52,100 nucleotides of DNA from Phycisphaerae bacterium (GTDB lineage Bacteria > Planctomycetota > Phycisphaerae > Phycisphaerales > Phycisphaeraceae). A program made the position numbers and the translations under genes. Of the stretch, positions 16,277 through 25,855 are shown piece by piece. The notes below the pieces were generated by a model. That model was not told where the DNA came from and did no database searches. It saw only the letters and a program-made list of their open reading frames with translations. Location: contig JAUHYI010000027.1 of the NCBI GenBank assembly GCA_030426385.1, positions 1-52,100 on the forward strand, read 5' to 3'. Position 1 is the stretch's first letter, and every line of letters starts with the position of its first letter.

Positions 16277-18592
16277 ATGAAATGTTTCTGCTCAATCAAC
16301 GGCATGGCGTTGGCTATTTGTGTGATGGTGGCGAGCGCGTGCTTGGCTGAGCCATCAGTCTTGATCAACGGCGAACTGGATGAGTGGGAGAATGGTCAGC
16401 CGGTCGGTTGGAATGTTTTGGCTGGTATGGCCGCAGCGCAGGATTCGCGCATGTTAGTCAGTGGTTCGTCGTCCGCGCGTTTGCATCCGTTGCGTGAGCA
16501 GGAAGGCCCGCACCCCAACGCGATCATTGAGCAGATGGTCGACCTGCAACCCAACAGTACCTATCAATTGAATTTCTGGGCGGCCAAAGATACGTATGGT
16601 GATGTGCGTGCTTACGTGGTGGCACAAGACGGTAGCGGTATCGTGCTTGAGTACATATCGGGCTGGGCGAATTTTATGCCATGGACGCCGATCGATTGCA
16701 CGTTTCGCACGAACGATGCCACGCATTACGCGGTACGTCTGGTGCAATACGGCCCACCTGCAGATGATGTGTGGTTTGATCGTGTGAAGTTGGCACGCGT
16801 GCTTGATCCCGGTGAGGCTACGCATGCAAACAACAACCCGAGCGAAGCGGTGACGCTATTCAGTCAATCGTTGATGATTCCGTTTGATCCCAGTGGCCCG
16901 GACGCGACGGCATTGATTGTTGACCAGTACAGCATTCAGAAAGCAGGCAATGAGTACGAGCCTTGCCTGGTTGCGTTGCAGACGCCGCGTGACCTGACAG
17001 GTGTTAATCTGCGGTTGTCCAGGGATTTGGTGTCGGCGCAAGGGCAAGTGATATCACGCGATGATGTGGTTATTCGTGCGGAAAAAAGCGGGGTTTTACC
17101 GTTGGCGACGCCGCGTGATGTGTCCGCGGGACAATCTACTGCATGGTGGGTCACGGTGAAGCCGACACCTGATCTGCCCGCGGGCGTCTATCAAGGTACG
17201 TTGGAAGTGGTCGAGGGTGACAAGGTGATTGCTCAGGCAGATTTATTTGTGGAGCAGTTGGATCTTTCGCTGCCGCAGCCGGACGCAAGCTTTTTTGTGT
17301 GGCATTCGAATTACTATTTCCCGCCGGAGTTTTTGACACCCGAGTTAAAAAAATCGTATTACCAGGACATGGCCGATCATGGTATGACGACGGTGACGCT
17401 GTACAACACACCGACGCCGGATGGTGAACAAGTAGATTTTTCGCGCAACCATATGTTGTCGCAGGAACGTTATCCGGAATTTTACAAGTGGGGTTTTGAT
17501 CAATCGATCGAAGCTATTCTTGACGCGGGTATGTGCCAACAAGGCCAGCCCTTGCTTTTGTTGACTGCGGCACAAGAAGGGCCTGCGACAGACAATAAAT
17601 ACAATGAGTCCATGATGCGCGGCGTGCTTGATGAATGGGCGACGCGCGATCATTGGCCCACGCCGTATTTTTACATCAGTGACGAGCCGAGCACCCAGGA
17701 ACGCATCGACAAAGTTAAGCCAGTGCTCGAACGCATCCGAAGTTGGGATTTTCCCGTGACGACCACCACGGCCGGTTTGGATATTCCGCAGCTTGGCGAT
17801 CTGTATGATCTATGGATCCAGGCCGAGTCGGAAATCAGTTGGAAAAATCTGGAATCCGCCCGCGAACATGGGGCAACGCTGTGGACCTACAACTGTACGG
17901 TACCCTACACGAATGCCCCATTTAACCGGGCTTTTTACGGGTTTTGGGCCTATCGCACGGGGTTAAAAGGGTTCGGCCGATGGGCCTATCACGATCAGCG
18001 TAAGTCGGTGGTCAATGACGATGGCACGATTGCAGGCACGAGTGGCCCGCAGTTGTCGATGGTGTTTGCATCATCACAAGGGCCGGTGCCCACCGTGGCC
18101 TGGGAGGCGGCTCGCGAAGGTATTGATGACTATCGATTGATGATGTTGTTCGATCAAACGTTAGAACAGTCCGAACATGCATTGAAAAATTTGCAAGCCC
18201 AATACCAGGCAATTTTATCGACGGATGATATTACGACGTTGGAGAAATTGCATAAGCGCAAGCACACCAAGCGGTCGCCCGATGACGAACCGATAGTCTG
18301 GCAAGCGACCAGTCCTGTACAACGACAAGGCGAAAAATTATTTTATGATGCCAAGGCGCTTGAACGGGCATTGGAAGTGGCTGAGTTGGCGAAGGTAAAA
18401 GTGGTTGAGTCTATTCCTGCCGATGCGATGGCCTATCGGGCTGCGATGCCATATGCGACGGCCAATGTGACGCTGTATCCGCCGATCGGTCCGGGTGATG
18501 CGCGAACCATTACGGAAACCAAACGCCGGACGTTGATCAGTTATGTGAACCGCTTGCAGGATGCGATGAATGGAGCGGCGGATCATGAGTGA
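16277..18592 (+). CDS. Secreted DUF4091 / GH123-like glycoside hydrolase with N-terminal carbohydrate-binding domain
   Basis: ATG 16277 gives MKCFCSINGMALAICVMVASACLAEP, a signal peptide, and is preceded by GGAG at 10 bases. Of 771 residues, ~30-180 form a jelly-roll carbohydrate-binding-like domain (NGELDEWENGQPVGW, LQPNSTYQLNFWA, VWFDRVKLARV). A beta domain with the block TPDLPAGVYQGTLEV follows, then the TIM barrel of the DUF4091 family. ISDEPS gives the Asp469-Glu470 pair that corresponds to the GH123 catalytic pair. The late blocks TLWTYNCTVPYTN and FWAYRTGLKGFGRWAYHD are typical. GH123 members release N-acetyl-galactosamine; here the sugar is not known. It overlaps the DapA-family gene by 8 bases, so glycosidase and aldolase are coupled. 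Confidence 0.85.
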   Translation: MKCFCSINGMALAICVMVASACLAEPSVLINGELDEWENGQPVGWNVLAGMAAAQDSRMLVSGSSSARLHPLREQEGPHPNAIIEQMVDLQPNSTYQLNFWAAKDTYGDVRAYVVAQDGSGIVLEYISGWANFMPWTPIDCTFRTNDATHYAVRLVQYGPPADDVWFDRVKLARVLDPGEATHANNNPSEAVTLFSQSLMIPFDPSGPDATALIVDQYSIQKAGNEYEPCLVALQTPRDLTGVNLRLSRDLVSAQGQVISRDDVVIRAEKSGVLPLATPRDVSAGQSTAWWVTVKPTPDLPAGVYQGTLEVVEGDKVIAQADLFVEQLDLSLPQPDASFFVWHSNYYFPPEFLTPELKKSYYQDMADHGMTTVTLYNTPTPDGEQVDFSRNHMLSQERYPEFYKWGFDQSIEAILDAGMCQQGQPLLLLTAAQEGPATDNKYNESMMRGVLDEWATRDHWPTPYFYISDEPSTQERIDKVKPVLERIRSWDFPVTTTTAGLDIPQLGDLYDLWIQAESEISWKNLESAREHGATLWTYNCTVPYTNAPFNRAFYGFWAYRTGLKGFGRWAYHDQRKSVVNDDGTIAGTSGPQLSMVFASSQGPVPTVAWEAAREGIDDYRLMMLFDQTLEQSEHALKNLQAQYQAILSTDDITTLEKLHKRKHTKRSPDDEPIVWQATSPVQRQGEKLFYDAKALERALEVAELAKVKVVESIPADAMAYRAAMPYATANVTLYPPIGPGDARTITETKRRTLISYVNRLQDAMNGAADHE

Positions 18593-19526
18593 GCATGCCG
18601 ATGTGTTGCGCGGGGTGTTTCCTGTTGTGCAAATGCCTTATCACGATGACGAGTCGATCGATTTCGAGACGTTAAAAATCGAAGCCGATTGGTTATGGAG
18701 TCGAGGCGTTGATGGGTTGGTATTGGCGATGGCTTCGGAAGTTTTGCGCCTCAATGACGCGGAACGACGGGAAACGGCCGAGCGATTATGTGCGTGGAGT
18801 CAGGCCTCGCGCGGTGAAAATGGGCCGGTGATTATCAGTGTTGGAGCTGAGAGCACGTATCACGCATGCGAACACGCGCGTCATGCCGAATCCGTGGGTG
18901 CGTCCGCGTTGATGGCGATTCCTCCGGTTTCGATCGCGCTGGATGATGAGCAGTTGGCTCGCTATTTTGACGGATTGTTGGAGGCGGTGGCGCTGCCGTT
19001 GATTGTGCAAGATGCCAGTGGCTATGTCGGTCGGCCGATGTCGATTGGTTTTTTTACTCGCATGCAAAAGCAGTATGGCGATCGTGTATTATTCAAGCCG
19101 GAAGCTGTACCGATTGGGCCGCGGTTGTCCGCATTGCGCGATGCGACGCAAGGCAGCGCTCGTGTTTTTGAAGGAACGGGTGGCATCGCATTGGTTGACA
19201 GTTATCGCCGAGGCATTGTGGGCACCATGCCAGGTTCGGATTTGATTGATGCGATCGTGAGTTTGTGGTCGGCCTTGCAATCGAACGATGATGCCATCGT
19301 AAGATCGATCAACCAGGCGCTCACGCCGTTGTTAGCTCTGATTCATAGTCTGGATGCGTTTCTTGCCATCGAGAAACATTTACTTGTGCGACAGGGTGTT
19401 TTTAAGAACACGATCGTGCGTGGGCCAGTGCAGTATGTGATGGATTCGGAAACGCGAGAGCTTGTGGATCGTTTGTTCGATGAGTTAGGCCATGTGTTAC
19501 CAGTGAAAGTCTTGCAGACGAGCTGA
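18585..19526 (+). CDS. DapA/NanA-family aldolase or dehydratase
   Basis: ATG 18585 overlaps the glycosidase gene and gives 313 residues, close to the family norm of ~300. The Schiff-base lysine is Lys171 (VLFKPEA), and Tyr147 (DASGYVG) is in the place of the conserved catalytic Tyr. The family also shows in the N-terminal block GVFPVVQMPYHDD and in DGLVLAMASE. Members condense or cleave pyruvate with an aldehyde (dihydrodipicolinate synthase, N-acetylneuraminate lyase) or dehydrate sugar acids (KDG dehydratase). Coupling to a glycosidase suggests cleavage of a sugar acid, not lysine synthesis. The GTGG block usual for pyruvate carboxylate binding is not obvious at the expected place. Confidence 0.85.
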   Translation: MSEHADVLRGVFPVVQMPYHDDESIDFETLKIEADWLWSRGVDGLVLAMASEVLRLNDAERRETAERLCAWSQASRGENGPVIISVGAESTYHACEHARHAESVGASALMAIPPVSIALDDEQLARYFDGLLEAVALPLIVQDASGYVGRPMSIGFFTRMQKQYGDRVLFKPEAVPIGPRLSALRDATQGSARVFEGTGGIALVDSYRRGIVGTMPGSDLIDAIVSLWSALQSNDDAIVRSINQALTPLLALIHSLDAFLAIEKHLLVRQGVFKNTIVRGPVQYVMDSETRELVDRLFDELGHVLPVKVLQTS

Positions 19527-19670
19527 AGCGATCATGGGTATGTTTCCCTGATTTGGATGCTGGGGGTGGGTGGGTGAAAAAAATAGTTGCACTGTATTTG
19601 TGTGGGCAACTTTTCGGGTATCGTGCGAGTGATATAGAACGATGTTTTTTAATTCGAATAGGATCGCGCG

Positions 19671-20066
19671 ATGAATCGGAAACAAGTTTTACTGCCAGCA
19701 TCAAACAACACCGCGATTGCGCCGTACTCGCCGGGCTTGGCCGTGGGAGATATGGTATTCGTGTCGGGGCAAGGGCCCTTGGATTTTCAAACCATGCAGT
19801 TTGAGCTTGGTGATGTGGCGGATGAAACTCGGCTGACGATTCGCAATGTAGCGGCGGTGTTGGCCGAGGCCGATTGCACGCTGAATGATGTGGTGAAGGC
19901 CACGATTCATCTGGCTCGCATTGATGATTTTGCTGTTTTTAACCGGGTTTATCAGGAGTTTTTTGAAACGCCCTATCCCGCCCGAACCACGGTGCAGTCG
20001 GTGCTGGGTAGCGGTATATCCGTCGAGATTGATGTCATCGCGATACGCGGTTGTGGCCAGTCATAA
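19671..20066 (+). CDS. RidA-family enamine/imine deaminase
   Basis: A 131-residue single-domain RidA (YjgF/YER057c/UK114) protein. The visible blocks are APYSPGLAVGDMVFVSGQGPLD, LTIRNVAAVLAEADCTLNDVVKATIHLARI and YPARTTVQSVLG; the Arg in PARTTV is the active-site residue. RidA proteins hydrolyse reactive enamines and imines from PLP enzymes and thus protect them. It follows the DapA-family gene by 144 bp and converges with a minus-strand oxidoreductase. A nearby PLP-dependent threonine aldolase-like enzyme is a possible source of such intermediates, but the link is only inference. Confidence 0.93.
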   Translation: MNRKQVLLPASNNTAIAPYSPGLAVGDMVFVSGQGPLDFQTMQFELGDVADETRLTIRNVAAVLAEADCTLNDVVKATIHLARIDDFAVFNRVYQEFFETPYPARTTVQSVLGSGISVEIDVIAIRGCGQS

Positions 20067-20080
20067 ATTCCCAGGTCGAT

Positions 20081-21073
20081 TTACGCCGTGTTCGACAGGG
20101 CGAATGCTTCCCAGCCAGCGGTCATCGTCAGGGCGCTGATGCCATCATCAACGGTAGGGCCGGTGACGTGTCCGGTATCGATCGCATGGGCAAAATGATC
20201 GAGTTGGCGATCCCATGCTTGTGATAGTGGTGGCAATGAAATTTTTTGCGTCTGGCCGGCGATGATTCCCATTCCGATTCCGGTGAACATGTCGACATCA
20301 ATCCAACCCTTTGGTCCGACGACGCGTATGCCTGACGATGGAAGTTCTGCCAGCAGCCAGCCAATCGTGATGGTCAACACACTGCCGTCAGCGGAATTCA
20401 TTGTGGCGTGCCAGATGTTTGGTCCAGGCAGTGAAGTGTCTGTGCACATGGCATCGGCGTGCATGTTTTCCATGGCGTCGGGTTGCCACAGCTTGACGTA
20501 GTCCACCACGTGGGAGCCTTCGTGCGTGATGGCAGAGCTATGTTGCAAAATGCTTTGAATTTTTGCCGTGTGTGATGGATCGTTTGGATTCAGTGGTTCG
20601 TCATACACGCTGACTTGAGTGAGTGTGGGCGTGCCCAATTGTTGTGCGTAATTTGCGATGCCCTGCACCCAGTCGCAATTACGCAGCACAAACCCAAGTT
20701 GATACACCGCATGGTGCTTTTCGATTTCATCACGCAAGTGGTTTGCCGCGTTGAGTGAAACCGCAATCGGCTTTTCATCGAGTACGGGCTTGCCCGCATG
20801 AATGGCATCGATAGCGATGGCCACGCTGTGTTGTGGATGCAGGGCCAGGATGACCGCATCTATGTCATCGCATGTTAAAAGCGTGCGATAATCCGTGGTG
20901 GTGTTGGGGATGTTGAAGTGTTGCGCTAATGGATCAAGGATGGCTGTTTGCCGATCGCACAGCGTGGTTAAATTAAACCGAGGGTGATCGAGTAGTGCGG
21001 GGATGTGGCCTGTGCGAGCGATATCACCGCAGCCGATTACGGCGACGCGATAGTGCTTCGATGTGGTCGTCAT
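20081..21073 (-). CDS. Gfo/Idh/MocA-family oxidoreductase
   Basis: A 330-residue protein with the Rossmann site VAVIGCGDIARTGH and the canonical catalytic block VLDEKPIA with Lys. The C-terminal half has the usual beta sheet (HSSAITHEGSHVVDYVKLWQ, ADGSVLTITIGWLLAEL). Family members are NAD(P)-dependent dehydrogenases of sugars, inositol or sugar acids. It begins by a 4-base ATGA overlap with the threonine aldolase-like gene upstream, so the two are translated together. It is the last gene of the minus-strand block that starts at the kelch PEP-CTERM gene. Confidence 0.92.
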   Translation of the reverse strand: MTTTSKHYRVAVIGCGDIARTGHIPALLDHPRFNLTTLCDRQTAILDPLAQHFNIPNTTTDYRTLLTCDDIDAVILALHPQHSVAIAIDAIHAGKPVLDEKPIAVSLNAANHLRDEIEKHHAVYQLGFVLRNCDWVQGIANYAQQLGTPTLTQVSVYDEPLNPNDPSHTAKIQSILQHSSAITHEGSHVVDYVKLWQPDAMENMHADAMCTDTSLPGPNIWHATMNSADGSVLTITIGWLLAELPSSGIRVVGPKGWIDVDMFTGIGMGIIAGQTQKISLPPLSQAWDRQLDHFAHAIDTGHVTGPTVDDGISALTMTAGWEAFALSNTA

Positions 21074-22194
21074 GATGGATCCTCTGTGGTGCCGTGGGTC
21101 GGAGATGCCGGTTGAGAATCCGGATTGTTCATGGCTTGTTGGACATCTTTGGCGAGGGCTTCAACATCCGTTTCGGTGCTGTCCCATGCACATACGAACC
21201 GTGCGCCGCCGACGCCGATAAAGGTGTAGAACAACCACCCGCGTGAGCGCAGAGTTTCGATCACAAGGGGCGGCAATTCGACAAAAACAGAATTGGCCTG
21301 GGAAGGATACAAGAGGCGGACGCCGGGAATTTGTTGGAGTTTGGTCTCGAGTATGCTGGCGCATCGGTTGGCGTTGGCTGCGTGGAGATGCCAGTGATTG
21401 TTTTCAAGCATGCTGATCCACGGTGCCGAGAGGAAGCGCATTTTTGACGCCAGTTGGCCGGCCTGTTTGCAGCGAAATTCAAAATCACGCGCGGCATCGA
21501 TATTGAAAAATACGATGGCGTCTCCAACAGCCATGCCGTTTTTAGTGCCGCCGAAGCATAAAACATCAACGCCAGCTTTCCAGGTTAAATCGGCAGGCGA
21601 TGTATTCAAGTGGGCCAGGGCATTGACGAAGCGGGCTCCATCGACATGCAGACTAAGTCCGAGTCGATCGCACAATTCACCAGCCTGCGATAATTCATCG
21701 GCGGTATACACCGTTCCGACTTCAGTGGCCTGGCTCAACGAAAGCATGCGCGGTTTGGGGTAATGAATGTCACTGCGGCGCTTGACGGTTTTTTCGACTT
21801 CGGCCAAATCCACTTTGCCATGGGAGCCGGGTACCAGCAAAATTTTTGTGCCATTGGAAAAGAATTCCGTGGCACCGCATTCATCGGTTTCAAGGTGCGC
21901 TGTTTCATGACAGATGACGCTGTGGTAGGGCTGGCACAGCGCGGACACGGCCAGAGAATTGGCCGCGGTGCCATTGAATACGAAAAATACTTCGCAATTG
22001 GTTTCAAAAAAATTACGGATCGTATCGGTTGCCTTGGTGGTCCAGGGGTCTTCGCCATAGGCGGGGGTGTGGCCCGTGTTGGCTTGTTGCATCGCGTCCC
22101 ATGCCTGCGGACAGATGCCCGCGTAATTATCGCTGGCAAATTGGCGATTGATGCGGTGGTGTTCTGACTTAGGATTGATAGGGGTTGATTTCAT
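21070..22194 (-). CDS. Threonine aldolase / beta-eliminating lyase-family PLP enzyme
   Basis: A 374-residue fold-type I PLP enzyme. The lysine that forms the internal aldimine is Lys218 (FGGTKNGM), and Asp185 in HVDGAR binds the pyridine nitrogen. The N-terminus FASDNYAGICPQAWDAM...GHTPAYGEDPWT and FNGTAANS are typical of low-specificity threonine aldolases, which split beta-hydroxy-amino acids into glycine and an aldehyde. The family is clear; the substrate may be another beta-hydroxy or beta-substituted amino acid. It is 51 bp downstream of the hydrolase gene and overlaps the oxidoreductase gene by 4 bp. Confidence 0.9.
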   Translation of the reverse strand: MKSTPINPKSEHHRINRQFASDNYAGICPQAWDAMQQANTGHTPAYGEDPWTTKATDTIRNFFETNCEVFFVFNGTAANSLAVSALCQPYHSVICHETAHLETDECGATEFFSNGTKILLVPGSHGKVDLAEVEKTVKRRSDIHYPKPRMLSLSQATEVGTVYTADELSQAGELCDRLGLSLHVDGARFVNALAHLNTSPADLTWKAGVDVLCFGGTKNGMAVGDAIVFFNIDAARDFEFRCKQAGQLASKMRFLSAPWISMLENNHWHLHAANANRCASILETKLQQIPGVRLLYPSQANSVFVELPPLVIETLRSRGWLFYTFIGVGGARFVCAWDSTETDVEALAKDVQQAMNNPDSQPASPTHGTTEDPS

Positions 22195-22245
22195 TGTGAG
22201 TGAAAGGTAGGCGGTGATATATCGGTGAAAAACAATTAGATTTGC

Positions 22246-23418
22246 CTAGCGTTGTAATTGTTCCTCGAGAAAATCCAAAGCCCGACCCGTGGCAGAAATA
22301 TGGCCTTCGCGATGCGCAATAAATTCAATGCGTTCGGGAATACCGAGTTTTTCGTAGTGGTGTTGTGCGTGTGGAAATTCCTGATCGGATTTTTCGAAGT
22401 CGACCGAGGTGTCTTGTTCTCCGGCTTCCACGGCGAACGCTCGCGGTGCGATGAGCGACACCAGGTCGGCATCGGAAAAACATGAAATCACGTCGGAAAA
22501 AAACTTGTCTTCCTCAGCCGAGTCGAGATAACACGTGGCTCGATGCGGTCCGATTAATTTTTGGTATCGCGAATTGAAATACGCGCAGCAAATACTTGCT
22601 TGTATGCGTTGGTCGAGAGCAGGCAGATACAGCGCGCTTTGGCCGCCTTGGGATTTGCCATACATGCCGATGCGTTTGGCGTCGACACTTTGATGTTGGT
22701 TGAGAAAATCAATTCCGCGTGAGGAGGCCATCATGTCGATGCCGAAAAGTGTGCTGCCAGCCAGTTGGGCTAATCGATGCAGTCGATTTTTTCCGTAGTT
22801 GTTGCCAAGGTGTTCATGGTTAGGGATTGAGCCGATGAGTTCGTCGTCTCGGCCGTGCCCGCTTGGATGGTGGACCGCGATCACATGAAACCCGCGCTGT
22901 ACCGCGCGAATTCCCAGCGATCGGTAGCTGTATTCGCCAAGGTTTGCACTCGGTGTTAAACCGCATGCATTTTCCGGCGTGCCCGCATAGCCATGTTGAA
23001 TCAACAGCCCCGGGCGACGGCCTGTCGCGTTCGGAATCATTTCAATCGCATAGGTGCTCAGGCCGGGAAAAATATCAAATCGAAATCGGCGTACCTCGTA
23101 ATCCGAGGTGGCTAACAATGTTTCCTGATCTTTAATTTCAACAGGCGGGCGGTGTTTGGGTTCCACCCAGTGTCCGAGCATGGCTTTAAGACGATTTCGC
23201 ATCGGACGCACCGATCGGCGGTACGCCGTGTGATCGGCATAATTGCGTTGCCATTGTTTATCGCGATGTTGATGCAATTCTTCGAGCTGAGCGCGCAAAA
23301 ATTTTTCATACGATTCATACGTCGCTCGTCGGTGAGCGTCGATGTCCGTGGGATTAACAGGCGTGACCAGGGGTGGGCCTGGTTGCTGTTCGATGGTTGA
23401 CCATTTTCTAAGTGTCAT
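22246..23418 (-). CDS. Alpha/beta hydrolase (acetyl xylan esterase-like)
   Basis: A 390-residue hydrolase without signal peptide. The nucleophile is Ser256 in GKSQGG, preceded by IGMYGKSQ; the catalytic His is probably the last one in HREGH near 371, and GEQDTSVDF holds the likely acid. The oxyanion region is IQHGYAGTP. The first ~110 residues are helical (YEKFLRAQLEELHQHRDKQW, RNRLKAMLGHW), as in the acetyl xylan esterase/dienelactone hydrolase-like families of planctomycetes. It may remove acetyl or other acyl groups from sugars inside the cell. It follows the enolase-superfamily gene by 47 bp. Confidence 0.84.
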   Translation of the reverse strand: MTLRKWSTIEQQPGPPLVTPVNPTDIDAHRRATYESYEKFLRAQLEELHQHRDKQWQRNYADHTAYRRSVRPMRNRLKAMLGHWVEPKHRPPVEIKDQETLLATSDYEVRRFRFDIFPGLSTYAIEMIPNATGRRPGLLIQHGYAGTPENACGLTPSANLGEYSYRSLGIRAVQRGFHVIAVHHPSGHGRDDELIGSIPNHEHLGNNYGKNRLHRLAQLAGSTLFGIDMMASSRGIDFLNQHQSVDAKRIGMYGKSQGGQSALYLPALDQRIQASICCAYFNSRYQKLIGPHRATCYLDSAEEDKFFSDVISCFSDADLVSLIAPRAFAVEAGEQDTSVDFEKSDQEFPHAQHHYEKLGIPERIEFIAHREGHISATGRALDFLEEQLQR

Positions 23419-23465
23419 GAATTTATGCGTGGGGTTTATATGGATTTACTGCGAGCGTTGGATGT

Positions 23466-24632
23466 TTAGGCGCTGGGTGTTTTCCATTGCACATCGATAC
23501 CCAGGCCCGGGCCGGTGGGTACCACGTAACAACCTTGATGCACCGGCCGTATGGGTGTCAGTATATTATTTTCGTAATACATGGCCGACAAAAGATCGCA
23601 CGCATAACGATCAACCGGAAATGCGCTATGCGATGCTGCCAAACAACTCATGGCCGCTTGGCCGACTTCGGTTTCCAGGTTGGAGCCAATCACGCAGGGG
23701 ATGCCTGCGGCTTGCGCCTGTTGGGCCATTTGCCATGATCGAGTCAGGCCGCCGTTTTTTCCGGGATATAAAGACAAAATGTCCATGGCTTGACAGGCAA
23801 CGGCCTCTTCCAATTGGGCGCGATTGAAAATGGATTCGTCCGCGAGGATCGGTATGTCGACATGTTGGCGAACCTGAGCCATCATCGCCAACCGGTGGCG
23901 AGGGGTGGGTTGTTCGACGATCGACACGTCGAATGGCAAGAGCGCGTTGATGGCATCGATCGCGATCGGTGCGGTTGGCAATCCGCCGTTGTAATCAACG
24001 GTAAGGATCGGATCATTGCCCAGTGCTTCGCGCACCGCAGCGAGACGACGCGCATCCGATTCGGTATCCAAACCCGTTTTGAATTTTAAAACTCGTATGC
24101 CCATCGCCCGGAATTCCTGGGCCAGAGCCACAGTATGTTGAAGGTCATGAGCGCCGATGCTGGCGCGTGTCGGAATGTGTTTGACCGGTTCGCGATCGCC
24201 GATCAAATCGCTCACGGGGATTTGATGAGTTTTTCCCACAAGATCCCACGCCGCAGCGTCGACGGCTCCTTTTAGAAACGGGTTGTCGATCAGAATGCGA
24301 TCCAACTCATCGCATAACATTTCGGGGCTTGCGAACGATTGTCCCACCAGAGCGGGCATGATGATGTCGTCGAGTAATTGGGCCGCGGTGACAGCCGTTT
24401 CGCCGCTCCAAATCGGTACGCACGCCGCTTCGCCATAACCGATGACGCCCTCGTTTGATTCCATGGCGACGATCAAATATCGAGAGCGATCATGCCGGCC
24501 AGCACACGAAAAAACCACGCGCTCAGGAATGATTGGATGTTCGATGATGCCGCAGCGCAGCGATCGAATTGTGAAAGTGGTATTGATATTTGAAACTTGG
24601 TGGATGGTGTTGGGTGGTGTGGTCACGGTCAT
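23466..24632 (-). CDS. Enolase-superfamily enzyme (mandelate racemase / muconate lactonising type)
   Basis: ATG 24632 was chosen because it overlaps the stop of the kelch gene as ATGA; 388 residues result. The acid-base motif KFK is at Lys183 and Lys185 with the partner Lys292 (YPGKNGG). Metal ligands are Asp213 (VDYNGG), Glu240 (EQP) and Asp265 (ADES). This two-lysine pattern is that of the muconate-lactonising/dipeptide epimerase subgroup, not the sugar-acid dehydratases that use His. Members racemise dipeptides or N-acyl amino acids or form lactones. A link with the threonine aldolase-like and RidA genes in the same region would fit amino-acid-related chemistry, but the substrate is not known. 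Confidence 0.9.
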   Translation of the reverse strand: MTVTTPPNTIHQVSNINTTFTIRSLRCGIIEHPIIPERVVFSCAGRHDRSRYLIVAMESNEGVIGYGEAACVPIWSGETAVTAAQLLDDIIMPALVGQSFASPEMLCDELDRILIDNPFLKGAVDAAAWDLVGKTHQIPVSDLIGDREPVKHIPTRASIGAHDLQHTVALAQEFRAMGIRVLKFKTGLDTESDARRLAAVREALGNDPILTVDYNGGLPTAPIAIDAINALLPFDVSIVEQPTPRHRLAMMAQVRQHVDIPILADESIFNRAQLEEAVACQAMDILSLYPGKNGGLTRSWQMAQQAQAAGIPCVIGSNLETEVGQAAMSCLAASHSAFPVDRYACDLLSAMYYENNILTPIRPVHQGCYVVPTGPGLGIDVQWKTPSA

Positions 24633-25855
24633 TGCGATCGGCTCGTGCGGTATTGGATGGGGTGACGGAGGCTTCGTCGATGTGATAAAGCAAGCGTGGT
24701 GATAGTCAGGCACAGGATGCTGGTAGGTTCAGGGATAGATACGGCTGTTAATTTCCACACATCAGGTGGCACCACGTTATTGCCTGCCACCATCCATAGC
24801 GCGTCATCAAACGCATACACACTTGCCGCGTGCCGTGCTCCCCAGGGTGTGTCGGTTACTTCGGTCCAGTTTTCGCCGTCTGCCGAAAACCATACGTCGT
24901 TGAGATTGATGCCCGCATTGCCAAAGCCTTCGAGTACCCACATCTGGCCGTCAAATACAACCACGTCATGGTACTGGCGTCGGCCCCATGGTCCTTCGTT
25001 GTGATCAAGATGTTGGGTCCAATGAATGCCGTCGGCAGAACTCCACACATCGTTGCGAAAAGTGCGCGTGGCATCGAGTGATGAATTGTAAGTGCCCCCG
25101 CCAATGATCCACATGCGTCCATTGTGTACGACTGAACCGCCGATCATGCCGCGCGGTTCCCACATGGCGCCTTCGGTTTGTACCTGTGTCCAGTTGACGC
25201 CGTCGGTGCTGTTCCACACGTCGTTGTAATAGTTCACCCCGCCGCCCGCAAAGTCAGGCATCGTCTGGCCACCCATCACCCAGATTTTGCCATCGTGTAC
25301 AAGCGTGTGATGCAATGCGCGATCGCCCCAGGGGAGCGCGGTGTTTTTATTGACATGTGTCCAGTTCGCACCGTCGGTCGAGTTCCACACATCGTTTTGA
25401 TAGTGACCTTGCAATGGGTCGCCGCCGACGATCCACATCTTGTCGTCGTGGACCACATAGCCCGCAGTGTGTCGACCTTCCCAATCGGTTTCGGAATTGT
25501 AGGTGCCATTGATGAACGTGTTGGGTTTGACCAGGGTCCAGTCAGCACCGTTGGTTGAACTCCACGCATCATTGCCGGTGAGTTGCGAGCCATAGGTGTT
25601 AGGGCTTGGGCTCCATCCGCCGAGCAGCCACATTTGGTCCTGGTAGACCAGAGCCCCTGCGCCGTCGCGCCAGTGAAAGCCGGGGTCATCGCTGACCAGT
25701 TGCCACTGATATTGCGTGGAGGCCGCGTGGGTTTGGTTTGATATGGCCAGCGTTGACCCGCACGCAAGCAGGACACTCCATGCCCATGCCCATACCCATA
25801 TTCGTAGCACATGTAGGCCCGAGATGGGCTGAGAAACGGTATTTGTCACAAGCAT
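24629..25855 (-). CDS. Secreted kelch beta-propeller protein with PEP-CTERM
   Basis: The 408-residue product has an N-terminal Trp-rich hydrophobic signal (ISGLHVLRIWVWAWAWSVLLA) and ends with SIPEPTSILCLTITTLALSHRRS, a PEP-CTERM signal. Between them are about six kelch repeats (MWLLGGW, MWIVGGD, IWVMGGQ, MWIIGGG, MWVLEGF, LWMVAGN), each with DVWxSxDG and Trp. Long blocks such as TDWEGRHTAGYVVH are shared with the protein at 10151-11239, so the two are paralogues. The start at 25855 has GGAA 8 bases upstream; GTG in HVLRIW is another possibility. It heads a block of catabolic genes and overlaps the next one by 4 bases. A glycan-binding or mutarotase-like role at the surface is inferred. Confidence 0.88.
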   Translation of the reverse strand: MLVTNTVSQPISGLHVLRIWVWAWAWSVLLACGSTLAISNQTHAASTQYQWQLVSDDPGFHWRDGAGALVYQDQMWLLGGWSPSPNTYGSQLTGNDAWSSTNGADWTLVKPNTFINGTYNSETDWEGRHTAGYVVHDDKMWIVGGDPLQGHYQNDVWNSTDGANWTHVNKNTALPWGDRALHHTLVHDGKIWVMGGQTMPDFAGGGVNYYNDVWNSTDGVNWTQVQTEGAMWEPRGMIGGSVVHNGRMWIIGGGTYNSSLDATRTFRNDVWSSADGIHWTQHLDHNEGPWGRRQYHDVVVFDGQMWVLEGFGNAGINLNDVWFSADGENWTEVTDTPWGARHAASVYAFDDALWMVAGNNVVPPDVWKLTAVSIPEPTSILCLTITTLALSHRRSLRHPIQYRTSRSQ